DNA of 64,000 nt, taken from the NCBI GenBank assembly GCA_028279185.1, contig JANQSS010000184.1, positions 62,001 to 126,000 on the forward strand, read 5' to 3'. Under the pieces are notes generated by a model. It worked only from the letters and a program-made list of their open reading frames with translations, did no database searches and was not told where the DNA came from. Positions 26,297-35,991 of the stretch are shown one piece after another. Source of the stretch: Saprospiraceae bacterium. Lineage in GTDB: Bacteria > Bacteroidota > Bacteroidia > Chitinophagales > Saprospiraceae. The position numbers and the translations under genes were made by a program. Numbering within the stretch: the first letter of the stretch is position 1; each line of letters starts with the position of its first letter.

Positions 26297-28216
26297 ATGG
26301 CTAAATACAGGTCGGTCGCAACCTTCAGTCGGTTCACGGAATACGACATTTTTTTATTTAAATCCGGGAAGCATTTTCGGCTGTTTGAAAAGCTCGGCTC
26401 GCATGTTGCTGAGTTTGAGTCGAAAGCGGGACTCTATTTTGCAGTTTACGCTCCTGCAGCTGAAGAAGTGAGTGTAATCGGCGATTTTAATCACTGGGAT
26501 GCTACTAAACATGTTCTATTTGCCCGATGGGACGATTCCGGCATTTGGGAAGGGTTCATAGCTGGGGTCGAACCCGACATTCTTTATAAGTATTCGATCA
26601 AGGCAAAAAATGAAGATAAACGACTCGAGAAAGCTGATCCTTTTGCGCGATATGCCGAGTTAAGACCTAAGTCTGCATCCATCGTTTGGAGCGATGACTA
26701 TGTATGGAATGACACCGCATGGATGGCTAAAAGAAAGAACAAAAATTCACTGGAAGCACCCTTGGCTGTATACGAATTGCACCTCGGATCATGGAAGTGG
26801 CATTCTAATCATGAACGACCTTTGACTTATCGCGAGTTAGCACCAGCGCTTATCGAATACCTACAGGCTATGCAATTTACCCATGTAGAATTGATGCCGA
26901 TCATGGAATTTCCATATGATCCGTCGTGGGGCTATCAGATTACGGGTTACTTTGCGCCCACGTCACGATTCGGCACTCCAGAAGATTTCAAGTTTTTAAT
27001 TGACGAATTGCACAATGCTGATATAGGCATAATAGTGGATTGGGTTCCTTCCCATTTTCCGAATGACGGACATGGATTGTCCCTTTTTGACGGCTCACAT
27101 GTATACGAACATCCAGATCCAAGACGCGGCTATCATCCTGATTGGCAGAGTATGATCTTCAACTACGGGCGACCAGAAATTGTCTCTTTTTTAATAAGCA
27201 ATGCATTGTTTTGGTTGGATCAGTATCACATCGATGGATTGCGCGTAGATGCAGTCGCCTCCATGTTATATCTAGATTACTCGAGAGATGAAGGTGGGTG
27301 GGAGCCAAACATCCATGGCGGCAATCAAAATCTCGAGGCCATCGACTTTCTTCAATCATTCAATACGGCAGTCAAGAATGAATTTCCCGATGTCTTAACC
27401 ATAGCAGAGGAAAGCACTTCTTATGAAGGTGTAACGCGCGCGGTTGAAGATGGGGGGTTAGGATTTGATCTTAAATGGATGATGGGTTGGATGCATGACA
27501 CCTTAAAATATTTCAAAGAAGATAGCTTATTTCGATCGCACCACCACCAAACGATTACATTTTCGGCTTACTACGCTTTCAGTGAACATTTTATGTTGCC
27601 TTTTTCGCATGATGAGGTCGTCCATGGAAAAGCCTCATTGTTAGGTCGTATGCCCGGAGACGAATGGACGAGATTTGCAAATCTTCGTGCAATGTATGCC
27701 TACATGTATACACACCCAGGTGCTAAACTTCTGTTCATGGGTGCAGAGTTGGGACAATATAGCGAGTGGGCTTTCGATGCCCCGCTTGACTGGAATTTAC
27801 TGGACTATCCTGTTCATCAAGGCATACAACGACTAGTATCTGCATTGAACGTCTTGTTCCGAACCGAACCTGCTTTGTATGAAAAGAATTACGAATCTCA
27901 AGGCTTTGAATGGATTGATTACCAAGATAGTAAGAACAGCGTTATTAGCTTTGTGAGACGTGGAAAAAGGCGATCCGACCAACTTGTGGTGGTTTGTAAT
28001 TTCACACCTGTCATCAAAGAAAACTACAGTATTGGTGTTCCATCCAAAAAAACCTGGCAAATTATTTTCAATAGTGATGACACCGAGTTTGGTGGATCAG
28101 GGTACCTCGCACAGCTTCAATTCAAACCGGCAAACAAGTCCAGACACGGTAAAAAGAGCAGCGTCAACCTTGTTCTACCTCCCCTCAGTGTACTTGTTTT
28201 GTCGACCAATACATGA
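26297..28216 (+). CDS. glgB: 1,4-alpha-glucan branching enzyme
   Basis: A GH13 enzyme that cuts alpha-1,4-glucan and re-attaches it as alpha-1,6 branches in glycogen. It has 639 residues. An N-terminal carbohydrate-binding module (about 35-125) contains VYAPAAEEVSVIGDFNHWD. The catalytic barrel carries VELMPIMEFPYDPSWGYQ, the nucleophile Asp at residue 318 in GLRVDAVASMLYLDYSR, the acid-base Glu at residue 371 in IAEESTSYEG, and LPFSHDEVVHGKASL. The C-terminal all-beta domain follows from about residue 540. It lies 59 bases upstream of a GH31 glucosidase on the same strand; a joint role in storage-glucan metabolism is likely. Confidence 0.96.
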   Translation: MAKYRSVATFSRFTEYDIFLFKSGKHFRLFEKLGSHVAEFESKAGLYFAVYAPAAEEVSVIGDFNHWDATKHVLFARWDDSGIWEGFIAGVEPDILYKYSIKAKNEDKRLEKADPFARYAELRPKSASIVWSDDYVWNDTAWMAKRKNKNSLEAPLAVYELHLGSWKWHSNHERPLTYRELAPALIEYLQAMQFTHVELMPIMEFPYDPSWGYQITGYFAPTSRFGTPEDFKFLIDELHNADIGIIVDWVPSHFPNDGHGLSLFDGSHVYEHPDPRRGYHPDWQSMIFNYGRPEIVSFLISNALFWLDQYHIDGLRVDAVASMLYLDYSRDEGGWEPNIHGGNQNLEAIDFLQSFNTAVKNEFPDVLTIAEESTSYEGVTRAVEDGGLGFDLKWMMGWMHDTLKYFKEDSLFRSHHHQTITFSAYYAFSEHFMLPFSHDEVVHGKASLLGRMPGDEWTRFANLRAMYAYMYTHPGAKLLFMGAELGQYSEWAFDAPLDWNLLDYPVHQGIQRLVSALNVLFRTEPALYEKNYESQGFEWIDYQDSKNSVISFVRRGKRRSDQLVVVCNFTPVIKENYSIGVPSKKTWQIIFNSDDTEFGGSGYLAQLQFKPANKSRHGKKSSVNLVLPPLSVLVLSTNT

Positions 28217-28275
28217 TCATATATAAAAAAATCTAAATTCATCATACATTTGGCGGCTGACAAACTGGCCTATCC

Positions 28276-30672
28276 ATGATGAATTATAATCCTGTTCCAG
28301 CTGATACAATGGAATATTTTCCTGGACGATGTACTCGTGTCGAGACAGATGGTGATCGGATATTGATCGAAACAGATAACAAGGTGATACTGTATTTGGA
28401 AGTCTTTACTGATCACGTCATACGTGTACGATATTTATCAGAAGGTTATTTGACCAAAGACTTCTCCTATGCAGTATTGGAAAATGGAAATCGTGGATAT
28501 AATGATTTACAAGTCGAAGACTTGGTCGACCACGTCATTGTAAAAACACCTAAACTCACCTGTAAAGTAAATAAGGTTGGGTTGAAAATAGCATTTTACA
28601 ACGAAGCGGGCGTGTTATTAAATGAGGATGAAAAGGGCTACCACTGGGTACATAATCAAGAGTATGGAGGCAACATTGTACAGATGACGAAATACACTCA
28701 GAAAGACGAGCAGTTTTTTGGTCTTGGTGATAAACCCTGTAATTTAAACATGCGCGGTAAGCGATTTGAAATTTGGGGAACCGACAACTATGGGTTTAAC
28801 GGAGATTCAGATCCACTTTATAAAAATATTCCATTTTATTTAGGACGTCATAAAAATGCTTGTTACGGAATATTTTTTGACAATTCGTTCCGTTCATTTT
28901 TCGATTTCGCATCTGAACGAAAAGCTGTCACATCATTTTGGGCCGATGGAGGAGAAATGAATTATTATTTCATTGTTGGGTCCGACATGTTGAAAATTTC
29001 AGAACGATTTACGCGCTTGACTGGTAAGGCCGAAATGCCACCACTATGGGCGCTGGGCTACCATCAATGTAAATGGAGTTATTACCCGGAAAGCAATGTC
29101 AGAGCAATATGTCAAAAAATGCGTGCATTGGATATTCCCTGTGATGCTATATACCTTGATATTGATTATATGGATGGCTTTCGCTGTTTTACATGGGATA
29201 ATGAAAAATTCCCAAACCCCAAAAAAATGATTTCGGATTTGGAATCTGATGGATTCAAAACAGTGGTAATTATCGATCCGGGTATCAAAGTCGATCCGGA
29301 CTACTCTGTTTTCAAAGAGGCATTCGAAAAAGATTATTTTTGCAAACGAGCGGATGGCCCCTATATGATGGGTAAAGTATGGCCGGGAGAATGTTATTTT
29401 CCTGATTTCACAAATCCAAATGTGCGTACGTGGTGGGCAGATTTATTTAAAGAATTAATTGCTGAAACGGGCGTGCACGGTGTATGGAATGACATGAACG
29501 AACCAGCCATTTTTGAAGTAGAAAGTAAAACGTTTCCAAATGACGTACGCCATGATTACGATGGTAATCCATGTAGCCATCGAAAAGCGCATAACGTATA
29601 TGGAATGCAAATGACGCGTGCAACATTTGAAGGAGTAAAGAAGCACGCTTACCCAAGGCGACCATTTATCATAACTAGGTCTGCCTATGCCGGTATTCAA
29701 CGCTATTCTTCCGTATGGACTGGTGATAATATTGCAAATTGGGATCACTTGCGTATAGCGAATATTCAATGTCTGCGTCTAAGTATTTCAGGAATATCCT
29801 TCTGTGGGTCAGATATCGGTGGCTTTATAGATCAACCAAGCCCTCAACTATATGTTCGGTGGGTTCAGATGGCAACATTTCATCCCTTCATGCGAACGCA
29901 TTCATCAGGGGATCATGGAAATCAAGAGCCTTGGTCATTTGGAGAAGAAGCTCTAAAGGTTGTTCGTTCATTTATCAAATTACGCTATAGACTGCTTCCT
30001 TATTTATACTCCACGTTCTACCAGTACGTTTCCAAAGGTAGACCTATATTACGCCCCTTGTCATTTTACGACGACTCAGATGAAAGTACGTACCATTTGG
30101 AAGATGAATTTTTTCATGGCGACCACTTACTCGTATGCCCAATAATAGATGCTCAGTTCGGTCGATATATTTACTTACCCAAAGGACAATGGTATAACTT
30201 CTGGAATAATGAAGTGCACGAAGGAGGTCAGGAAGTTCACGTTGAGGTAGGTATTAGTAAAATTCCGGTTTTTGTTCGCGCCGGAGCTGTAATACCTTTT
30301 TATCCAGAAATGAATTATGTCGGTGAAAAACCCATAGATTCATTAAAATTAAATGTTTATTACTCGCATGAACAAATAAAAAGTGAATTGTTTGAAGACC
30401 GTGGTGATGGCTACGACTACACACGTGATTATTATAATAAGAAAACATTTAATGTGAAGGGCAATGATAGAACATTGAAAATCTGGCAACACATTAATGG
30501 ACAGTTTTCACCAGAATATGACACCTATACCATGACTTTAATCAACGTTCCTTTCGAGATTAAGTCGCTTGTGATTGACAGTGAATCAGCTACATGGAAT
30601 AAGATTGACGAAACTACATATCAATTTAAAACGGCGACAACATTTACAGAAATTGAAGTAAGCGCAGGTTAA
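28276..30672 (+). CDS. GH31 alpha-glucosidase
   Basis: Retaining alpha-glucosidase of glycoside hydrolase family 31, 798 residues, probably cytoplasmic because no signal peptide is seen. The N-terminal beta-sandwich covers about 1-240. The barrel begins with PPLWALGYHQCKWSYYPE and has the catalytic nucleophile Asp at residue 406 in GVWNDMNEPAIF. The segment WTGDNIANWDHLR carries the acid-base Asp and FCGSDIGGF the substrate site; C-terminal beta domains follow. Similar in size and layout to glucosidase II-type enzymes. It is probably co-transcribed with glgB and would release glucose from alpha-glucans. Confidence 0.93.
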   Translation: MMNYNPVPADTMEYFPGRCTRVETDGDRILIETDNKVILYLEVFTDHVIRVRYLSEGYLTKDFSYAVLENGNRGYNDLQVEDLVDHVIVKTPKLTCKVNKVGLKIAFYNEAGVLLNEDEKGYHWVHNQEYGGNIVQMTKYTQKDEQFFGLGDKPCNLNMRGKRFEIWGTDNYGFNGDSDPLYKNIPFYLGRHKNACYGIFFDNSFRSFFDFASERKAVTSFWADGGEMNYYFIVGSDMLKISERFTRLTGKAEMPPLWALGYHQCKWSYYPESNVRAICQKMRALDIPCDAIYLDIDYMDGFRCFTWDNEKFPNPKKMISDLESDGFKTVVIIDPGIKVDPDYSVFKEAFEKDYFCKRADGPYMMGKVWPGECYFPDFTNPNVRTWWADLFKELIAETGVHGVWNDMNEPAIFEVESKTFPNDVRHDYDGNPCSHRKAHNVYGMQMTRATFEGVKKHAYPRRPFIITRSAYAGIQRYSSVWTGDNIANWDHLRIANIQCLRLSISGISFCGSDIGGFIDQPSPQLYVRWVQMATFHPFMRTHSSGDHGNQEPWSFGEEALKVVRSFIKLRYRLLPYLYSTFYQYVSKGRPILRPLSFYDDSDESTYHLEDEFFHGDHLLVCPIIDAQFGRYIYLPKGQWYNFWNNEVHEGGQEVHVEVGISKIPVFVRAGAVIPFYPEMNYVGEKPIDSLKLNVYYSHEQIKSELFEDRGDGYDYTRDYYNKKTFNVKGNDRTLKIWQHINGQFSPEYDTYTMTLINVPFEIKSLVIDSESATWNKIDETTYQFKTATTFTEIEVSAG

Positions 30673-30754
30673 AGGGAAGAGTTCATCTCAAGTGTCCGAC
30701 TTAATTACCAACGCAGCAGCCAGTCTCGTTTAAGATTCGTTTCTGCGGATTTAT

Positions 30755-30790
30755 AAAAAAAGCCCTAGTGATCAACACCAGGGCTTTTTT
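30755..30790. terminator. bidirectional intrinsic terminator between GH31 and DUF937-OmpA genes
   Basis: The hairpin has arms AAAAAAGCCCTAGTG and CACCAGGGCTTTTTT (one A-C mismatch) around loop ATCAA, with A and T runs on the two sides, so it can stop transcription from both convergent genes. Confidence 0.85.
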
Positions 30791-30808
30791 CATTTGGATT
30801 GCTTGTGC

Positions 30809-32353
30809 TTATTGAGCAACATATATTTCAACGATATCTTTTGATGCTTTACCTGCGTCGGTGCTTCCCATTCCCTTAAATGAAACATTTCCTTTCTTTG
30901 TTCCAAGAAGTGTTGCTAACATGTCACGTACTACATTTGCACGATTTTCTGAAAGCTTCATATTTTCTTTCTCATTTTTACCATCGTTCGTATATACACG
31001 AACTTCCAACTTTTTATTTGGATATTCATCCAAAGCAGAAACCAAACCTTCAAACTCAGGCTTAGAATAATATGTCAGACGGTGGTTGTCTTTATTAAAA
31101 TCCATACGTGATACACGGTATGATGTTCCAACCTTATCTTTCGCCGCGAATAAACCGGTGAAAACTCCTTTGAAAGCTTCGGCAGTTTTTTCCGCTGCAC
31201 CTTCAATTGCTTTACCTATTTTTTTGAAGAATCCAATTCGATTACCTTCATTATCGACATAGTAACCTCCTTCAGTCTTGAATTCACCTTTTTTGAATAA
31301 AACTTTTCCATTCTCGTCCACAAGGTTTCCGTCTTTGTCAACTGATAATTTCGGTGATTTCTTTCCGGAAGTTTTTATGGTCAACGATTTGATTTTAAGT
31401 GCAGGAATTAAAATCGTACCATTTGCATCAACTATGTTTCCATCTTTATCCTTCTTAACATCGCCTTTACCAAAGACGATAAATCCATAAGGGTCAACAA
31501 TATTTCCATCTTTATCGATACGATACGAAATTGACGTTTTAGTCCCCTCTTCCTTTGCATGGTTATGCCCCGTATGATCATGCCCATCGTGATTATCTTC
31601 TGCCTTTAGAGCTTTGGCACCTTTTTTACCTTTCTTTCCCTTTTCTACTTTTTCTACTTTAGTACTATCTGACACTTTTGTATCCCCAGAATCCTTTGGT
31701 CGCATAAACCACCAAAGCAAGAGAGCAAGTAAGAGTAAGGGCAACAACCACTTCAACCAGCCCATTCCACCTCCGCTATTGTCATCGTTGTTTGAGGCCA
31801 CGGCAACCGGTTCCGACTTAGCTGACTCTCCGAAAGCGGCAAACCCTGCAGGAAGTGCAGCGCGAACTGCAGATTTCTCATTTCTGAACAGGGATAACAG
31901 ACTACCCGCGTTCAAACCCTTAGACTTAACCATACGCCCGATCACACTCAACGCAATTGGAGCCAAAATGCTTAATAATTTACTAGAATTACCCTTGCCT
32001 AACCCGGTCAGGGAAAGAATGCTATTAATAAATCCGCTTTCATTTCGGCCAAAAATGCCTGAAAGGAGCGAGCTCCCTAAACTAAGGAATGAACTTGTTT
32101 TATCGCCACCACCTAGTAAGTCGCCTAAATTATCAAGAATTCCATCTCCGAGATTATTTGAGCTGATGAGATCCAGCAGACCACCGGCGTCCTCCTCAGT
32201 TTTTGTGTTGTTCATTACTCCCGAAAGTAACGCAGGAATGAAGGCATCCACGGCAGAATTAGCCTCGCGATCATTGATTCCGATCACATTTGCGATTTTG
32301 CCCATCACAGCTGATCCGATCTGATCTTTTACCAAATCTAGTAAGTTTGACAT
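30809..32353 (-). CDS. DUF937-transmembrane-repeat-OmpA fusion protein
   Basis: A 514-residue envelope protein with four parts. Residues 1 to about 170 form a DUF937 (YidB-like) domain, rich in Gly, Ser and Leu (LLDLVKDQIG, VDAFIPALLSGVMNNT). One membrane helix lies at about 198-216 (WLKWLLPLLLLALLLWWF). A Lys- and His-rich linker (GHDHTGHNH) precedes four repeats of the form KDGNxVDxxG at about 270-385. The last ~110 residues form an OmpA-type peptidoglycan-binding domain (LEVRVYTNDG, LSENRANVVRDML). No signal peptide is seen, so the helix probably places the DUF937 part in the cytoplasm and the OmpA part in the periplasm. The combination suggests a link between inner membrane and cell wall; the function is unknown. 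Confidence 0.8.
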   Translation of the reverse strand: MSNLLDLVKDQIGSAVMGKIANVIGINDREANSAVDAFIPALLSGVMNNTKTEEDAGGLLDLISSNNLGDGILDNLGDLLGGGDKTSSFLSLGSSLLSGIFGRNESGFINSILSLTGLGKGNSSKLLSILAPIALSVIGRMVKSKGLNAGSLLSLFRNEKSAVRAALPAGFAAFGESAKSEPVAVASNNDDNSGGGMGWLKWLLPLLLLALLLWWFMRPKDSGDTKVSDSTKVEKVEKGKKGKKGAKALKAEDNHDGHDHTGHNHAKEEGTKTSISYRIDKDGNIVDPYGFIVFGKGDVKKDKDGNIVDANGTILIPALKIKSLTIKTSGKKSPKLSVDKDGNLVDENGKVLFKKGEFKTEGGYYVDNEGNRIGFFKKIGKAIEGAAEKTAEAFKGVFTGLFAAKDKVGTSYRVSRMDFNKDNHRLTYYSKPEFEGLVSALDEYPNKKLEVRVYTNDGKNEKENMKLSENRANVVRDMLATLLGTKKGNVSFKGMGSTDAGKASKDIVEIYVAQ

Positions 32354-32478
32354 GATTTTCGTTTTGAAATTATAAAATTGGTTTTATACAAAGGCACCTA
32401 TTGAAGGCACTGGTTTGATTTGCGCAATTGAGACGGAAACTTCGTGCAAAGGTAACATTTCGGAAATGAACCTCTTTT

Positions 32479-33765
32479 TCACATCAAAATTAGACCAGGA
32501 CAAAATGCTACGATTGCAAGAACAATAAGTTGTATGATAAGGAATGGAATAACTCCCGCATACATTTGCCTTGTAGAAATAGAATCCGGCGCTACACCCC
32601 GTAAATAGAACAATGCAAAACCAAAAGGGGGGGTTAGAAATGAAGTTTGTAGGTTCAATGCCAACAGCACTGCGACCCAGACCATATTAAAATCGTAGGC
32701 AACCATGACGGGCGCAATTACTGGTACAAAAATGAAGATGATTTCAATAAAATCTATAAAAAATCCCGCGATAAATAGGACGATCATTACGATGAATAGA
32801 AATAATGCAGGAGAAGAAATATTTGACACCACCAATTCCGTCAAATATCGATCTCCGCCCATTCCCCGGAAAACTAATGCAAATGTCGTTGCTCCCAATA
32901 AAATAAAGAAGACCATACTTGTTACATGCGCCGTTTCATGAACAACTTTTTGCAACATTCCCTTATTCAACTTTCCTCGAAAGCCAGCAAGAACTAATGC
33001 TCCCAGCGCACCAATACCAGCTGCCTCGGTTGGTGAAGCTACACCTGTAAATATGGTACCCAATACCAAAACGATCAGCATCAAAGGAGCAAACAAACTT
33101 GTGATTAAGTCTTTTACACGATTGTTTTCAGCATTTTCTTTTAGCACAGGAGGCATTGCACGAGGTGTGAATTTAATACGGCAAAGGATGTAAATAATGT
33201 AACCTGTTACCAGCAATACTGACGGTATTATTGCTCCTGCAAATAAATCTCCCACAGAAATATTCATTTGACTTCCTAATAGGACGAGTACGATGGACGG
33301 AGGAATAATTTGCCCAAGTGTACCTGCACTGAGAATTGTTCCTGTGGCGATTTTCACATCGTAATTATTTTGCATCATTGCGGGCAAACTAATTAACCCC
33401 ATAGTGATTACAGTAGCTCCAACAATACCTGTACTTGCGGCTAATAATGTCCCTACAAGTAATGTTGAAATCGCAAGTCCTCCACTCGTCTTCCCAAAAA
33501 GGGATGCCATGTTTTCCAGTAATCGCTGTGCTAAACCAGACTTTTCCAAAGCAACACCCATAAATACAAACAAGGGTACTGCCAGTAATACGTAATTACT
33601 TACAACACCCATCATGCGTGATGGTAACAAAAGGAAAAAGTCAAGACCCAAAAAAAACAACCCAAATAGCGTTGAAACACCACCCAATACTAAAGCCACC
33701 GGATAACCCGAAAGAATCAAAACAAAAATTACACCAAAAAGTAAAAGCGCATACTCTTCCATCAA
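32479..33765 (-). CDS. dctM: TRAP transporter large permease (DctM-like)
   Basis: The large membrane subunit of a tripartite ATP-independent periplasmic transporter, which imports organic acids with sodium. It has 428 residues and about 12 hydrophobic segments, the normal DctM form. Family signatures include ALPLFVFMG-like AVPLFVFMGVALEKSG, TGIVGATVITMGLISLPAMM, GQIIPPSIVLVLLG and the C-terminal NLQTSFLTPPFGFALFYLRG. It overlaps the small permease gene by 4 bases. No DctP substrate-binding protein is nearby, so the substrate is unknown. Confidence 0.93.
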   Translation of the reverse strand: MMEEYALLLFGVIFVLILSGYPVALVLGGVSTLFGLFFLGLDFFLLLPSRMMGVVSNYVLLAVPLFVFMGVALEKSGLAQRLLENMASLFGKTSGGLAISTLLVGTLLAASTGIVGATVITMGLISLPAMMQNNYDVKIATGTILSAGTLGQIIPPSIVLVLLGSQMNISVGDLFAGAIIPSVLLVTGYIIYILCRIKFTPRAMPPVLKENAENNRVKDLITSLFAPLMLIVLVLGTIFTGVASPTEAAGIGALGALVLAGFRGKLNKGMLQKVVHETAHVTSMVFFILLGATTFALVFRGMGGDRYLTELVVSNISSPALFLFIVMIVLFIAGFFIDFIEIIFIFVPVIAPVMVAYDFNMVWVAVLLALNLQTSFLTPPFGFALFYLRGVAPDSISTRQMYAGVIPFLIIQLIVLAIVAFCPGLILM

Positions 33766-34226
33766 TCCGTATTCCGCTGAAACAATTTGTCAATGAGGCC
33801 CAACAACATTAAAATGAATGCCAGGCAAATACAAAATTTAATGGCATACCGCGCGGGAAGGCCTCCAGGATCCGGCGACCCCTCTTGTAGTTCAAATGAA
33901 TATTTGGAGTAGATAAAGGATGAATAAATAACGATCAATATCCATGGTAAAGCCAACAGAACATGACCCGTCTTATTTATTTTTTCTTTGTCCTTGGATC
34001 GCAATGAATTGTAAAAGACATCTACTCGAACATGGCGATCACATAGCCATGTCCAGGCACCACAACAGAGAAATAAAACGCCAAAAAGGTACCACTCCAA
34101 TTCGATCAACCATACTTGTGTGGCGCTGAATAAATAGCGACACAAAACATCTAAACAAATTATTAAGACTATAACCAATGATAACCATGATACCGTCTTA
34201 CCGATATTTGTAATAAATGAGTTCAT
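33762..34226 (-). CDS. dctQ: TRAP transporter small permease (DctQ-like)
   Basis: The small membrane subunit of the TRAP transporter, 154 residues with four membrane helices. The DctQ signature region is IELEWYLFGVLFLCCGAWTWLCDRHVRVDVFY, where the conserved Glu-Trp and the HVRVD motif are intact. Coupled to dctM by a 4-base overlap (ATGA). Found upstream of dctM on the minus strand, without dctP. Confidence 0.9.
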   Translation of the reverse strand: MNSFITNIGKTVSWLSLVIVLIICLDVLCRYLFSATQVWLIELEWYLFGVLFLCCGAWTWLCDRHVRVDVFYNSLRSKDKEKINKTGHVLLALPWILIVIYSSFIYSKYSFELQEGSPDPGGLPARYAIKFCICLAFILMLLGLIDKLFQRNTD

Positions 34227-34283
34227 TTCTTCTAAAGGCCAGTGCTGGCTATTTATTGATTACCAGGTGATGGCTTGATTCAA

Positions 34284-34718
34284 CTATTCTTTTAAAAGCC
34301 CAACTGTCACTTCAATATTTCCGCGCGTAGCTTTAGAATAGGGACAAACCTTTTCATGCGCCTCATTCATAACGGATAAGACTGTTTCGTCATCCAAATT
34401 TTCCATATGCCCCCTGATGTCAACTCCGAGACCAACACCACTATCATTAAGTCCAAAATGAACGGTCGCCTGCACTGTCGGCGCGCCGGCATCGAGATTC
34501 CTTGTTTTGGCAACGTGTTCCATTGCTCCACCAAAACATGCCGCATATCCACATGCAAACATTTCTTCTGGGTTTGTACGATCCGCACCTGAACCACCCA
34601 TGGTTTCAGGTTTTGCCAAATCAAATTTTAGTCTCCCTGTCTCAGATTCAACATGACCCGTTCGTCCCTCTGTCGCCGTAGCGCTTATTGTGTATAAAAC
34701 TTTGTTCAACTTCTCCAT
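34284..34718 (-). CDS. ohr: organic hydroperoxide resistance protein (Ohr/OsmC family)
   Basis: Thiol peroxidase that reduces organic hydroperoxides, with electrons from lipoyl proteins in known members. It has 144 residues. The reactive cysteines are Cys61 in GYAACFGGAM and Cys125 in KVCPYSKATRGN, and the NPEEMFACGYAACF block is diagnostic for Ohr rather than OsmC. It stands alone between the TRAP genes and the carotenoid operon. Such genes are often controlled by OhrR, but no regulator is beside it here. Confidence 0.93.
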   Translation of the reverse strand: MEKLNKVLYTISATATEGRTGHVESETGRLKFDLAKPETMGGSGADRTNPEEMFACGYAACFGGAMEHVAKTRNLDAGAPTVQATVHFGLNDSGVGLGVDIRGHMENLDDETVLSVMNEAHEKVCPYSKATRGNIEVTVGLLKE

Positions 34719-34814
34719 GATATTTCTTTACTGATTAATAAGAAAGGGAAGATATGAAATGATCCGATTTAATGAGAAGCAAACCCTGGGCTTGGTTCAT
34801 ATCTTAACAAGTGA

Positions 34815-35549
34815 CTAAATTCTGTCTTGTTCTCGTACCAATTGACTTTGATACCCCATACGGTGCATTATTGTAACCGACAGCAAGATGAGGAGCATAC
34901 CGTAAAAAATATCCTCAATCGGTATTGTCTTGATTCGTGTACTTAGGTTATGACCATCGTTATACCAAACAACTTCCTCTTCCAATCCTGTGCCCGTCAA
35001 CACGCCATTTGTAATAAGAAATGGAATAAGAAGTATGGAATAGGAAAACAAAAACATATTGAGGTAATCAGACTTCCATACAAATAGATGCAGTCCGTAC
35101 AATATGAGAAGTAGGATGGACGTAGTCATCGTATAATAATTTCTCCAGCCTAGGACTATAAATACGAGACAAACTATCGGAATAAGATGGTGAATTTTCC
35201 ACGGTGCACCATTTATTTTATCAGCGTAAAACTTTGTGAAACAGTGATAAGTAAAAATGCAGGCGTACGGAATACAGATAAAAAAAGCCAATTCCTCGTA
35301 AGGCATTCCACAAAATCGCTTTCCAATGATGTACCGATCGTTGAAACCCCATATCCCCCAACTTGTGAAGTAGTAATCCCATATCAAGAAAAGCACAGCT
35401 GAAACGAGCATCGCGGGCAATGCGTATCGCCAAGCCTTATCGAAACGAATTTTTGCGTGAAAACTGAATAAAAAGGGAATAAGAATAGACCCAATATTCA
35501 CAGCCCAATACGTGTACTGCTCAGCTATGACGAGGTTTTTTTGCTTCAC
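34815..35549 (-). CDS. lycopene cyclase (heterodimer/fusion CrtYcd-type domain protein)
   Basis: A membrane-bound lycopene cyclase that forms beta-ionone rings to make beta-carotene. It has 244 residues and about seven hydrophobic segments. The two related halves each carry the cyclase-domain signature: GIWGFNDRYIIGKRFCGMPYEELAFF in the first (read as WGF..RYI..MPYEE) and TGTGLEEEVVWYNDGHN with TIPIEDIFYG in the second. It is the last gene of the crt operon and its start overlaps crtZ by 29 bases. This type corresponds to the fused crtYc-crtYd cyclases common in this phylum, unrelated to the soluble CrtY. Confidence 0.88.
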   Translation of the reverse strand: MKQKNLVIAEQYTYWAVNIGSILIPFLFSFHAKIRFDKAWRYALPAMLVSAVLFLIWDYYFTSWGIWGFNDRYIIGKRFCGMPYEELAFFICIPYACIFTYHCFTKFYADKINGAPWKIHHLIPIVCLVFIVLGWRNYYTMTTSILLLILYGLHLFVWKSDYLNMFLFSYSILLIPFLITNGVLTGTGLEEEVVWYNDGHNLSTRIKTIPIEDIFYGMLLILLSVTIMHRMGYQSQLVREQDRI

Positions 35550-35988
35550 GGAAATATTTCATCGGAGCCAGAAGCATTCCGAAGCATTCACCATCAAAAC
35601 GATCTCGATGGCTGTGGTGAGCTTGATGCGCTCTGCGAATGGCTCGCAAATACGGATTGTCCCATTTTTCAAACCATCGAAACCGACGATGAATAAGTAC
35701 ATCATGAACCAGAAAATATGCCACCCCGTACAAGGTGATTCCAATACCCATAGCAAAGCGAAAATCAGTTAACCAATTTTCATGACTCGCCAAAATAAGT
35801 AAGATTGCAGGTGCAGCAAAAATGATAAAGAACACATCGTTTCGCTGAAATTTATAGTCTTTTTTAGGTTGGTGGTGGTCAATGTGAAAATACCACATTA
35901 AGCCATGCATTACATATTTATGTGTTGCCCATGCCATGAACTCCATAAAAAAAAAGGTAGCTACTACTATAAGAATGAAAACAACCAT
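35521..35988 (-). CDS. crtZ: beta-carotene 3-hydroxylase
   Basis: Non-heme di-iron membrane hydroxylase that converts beta-carotene to zeaxanthin. It has 155 residues. The four histidine motifs of the family are present: HKYVMHG, HIDHHQ, HDVLIHRR and HQAHHSH. Three or four membrane helices surround them. It lies 3 bases after crtB and overlaps the cyclase gene. With crtB, crtI and the cyclase it completes a zeaxanthin pathway from geranylgeranyl diphosphate; a GGPP synthase is not in the window. Confidence 0.93.
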   Translation of the reverse strand: MVVFILIVVATFFFMEFMAWATHKYVMHGLMWYFHIDHHQPKKDYKFQRNDVFFIIFAAPAILLILASHENWLTDFRFAMGIGITLYGVAYFLVHDVLIHRRFRWFEKWDNPYLRAIRRAHQAHHSHRDRFDGECFGMLLAPMKYFREAKKPRHS

Positions 35989-35991
35989 AAA

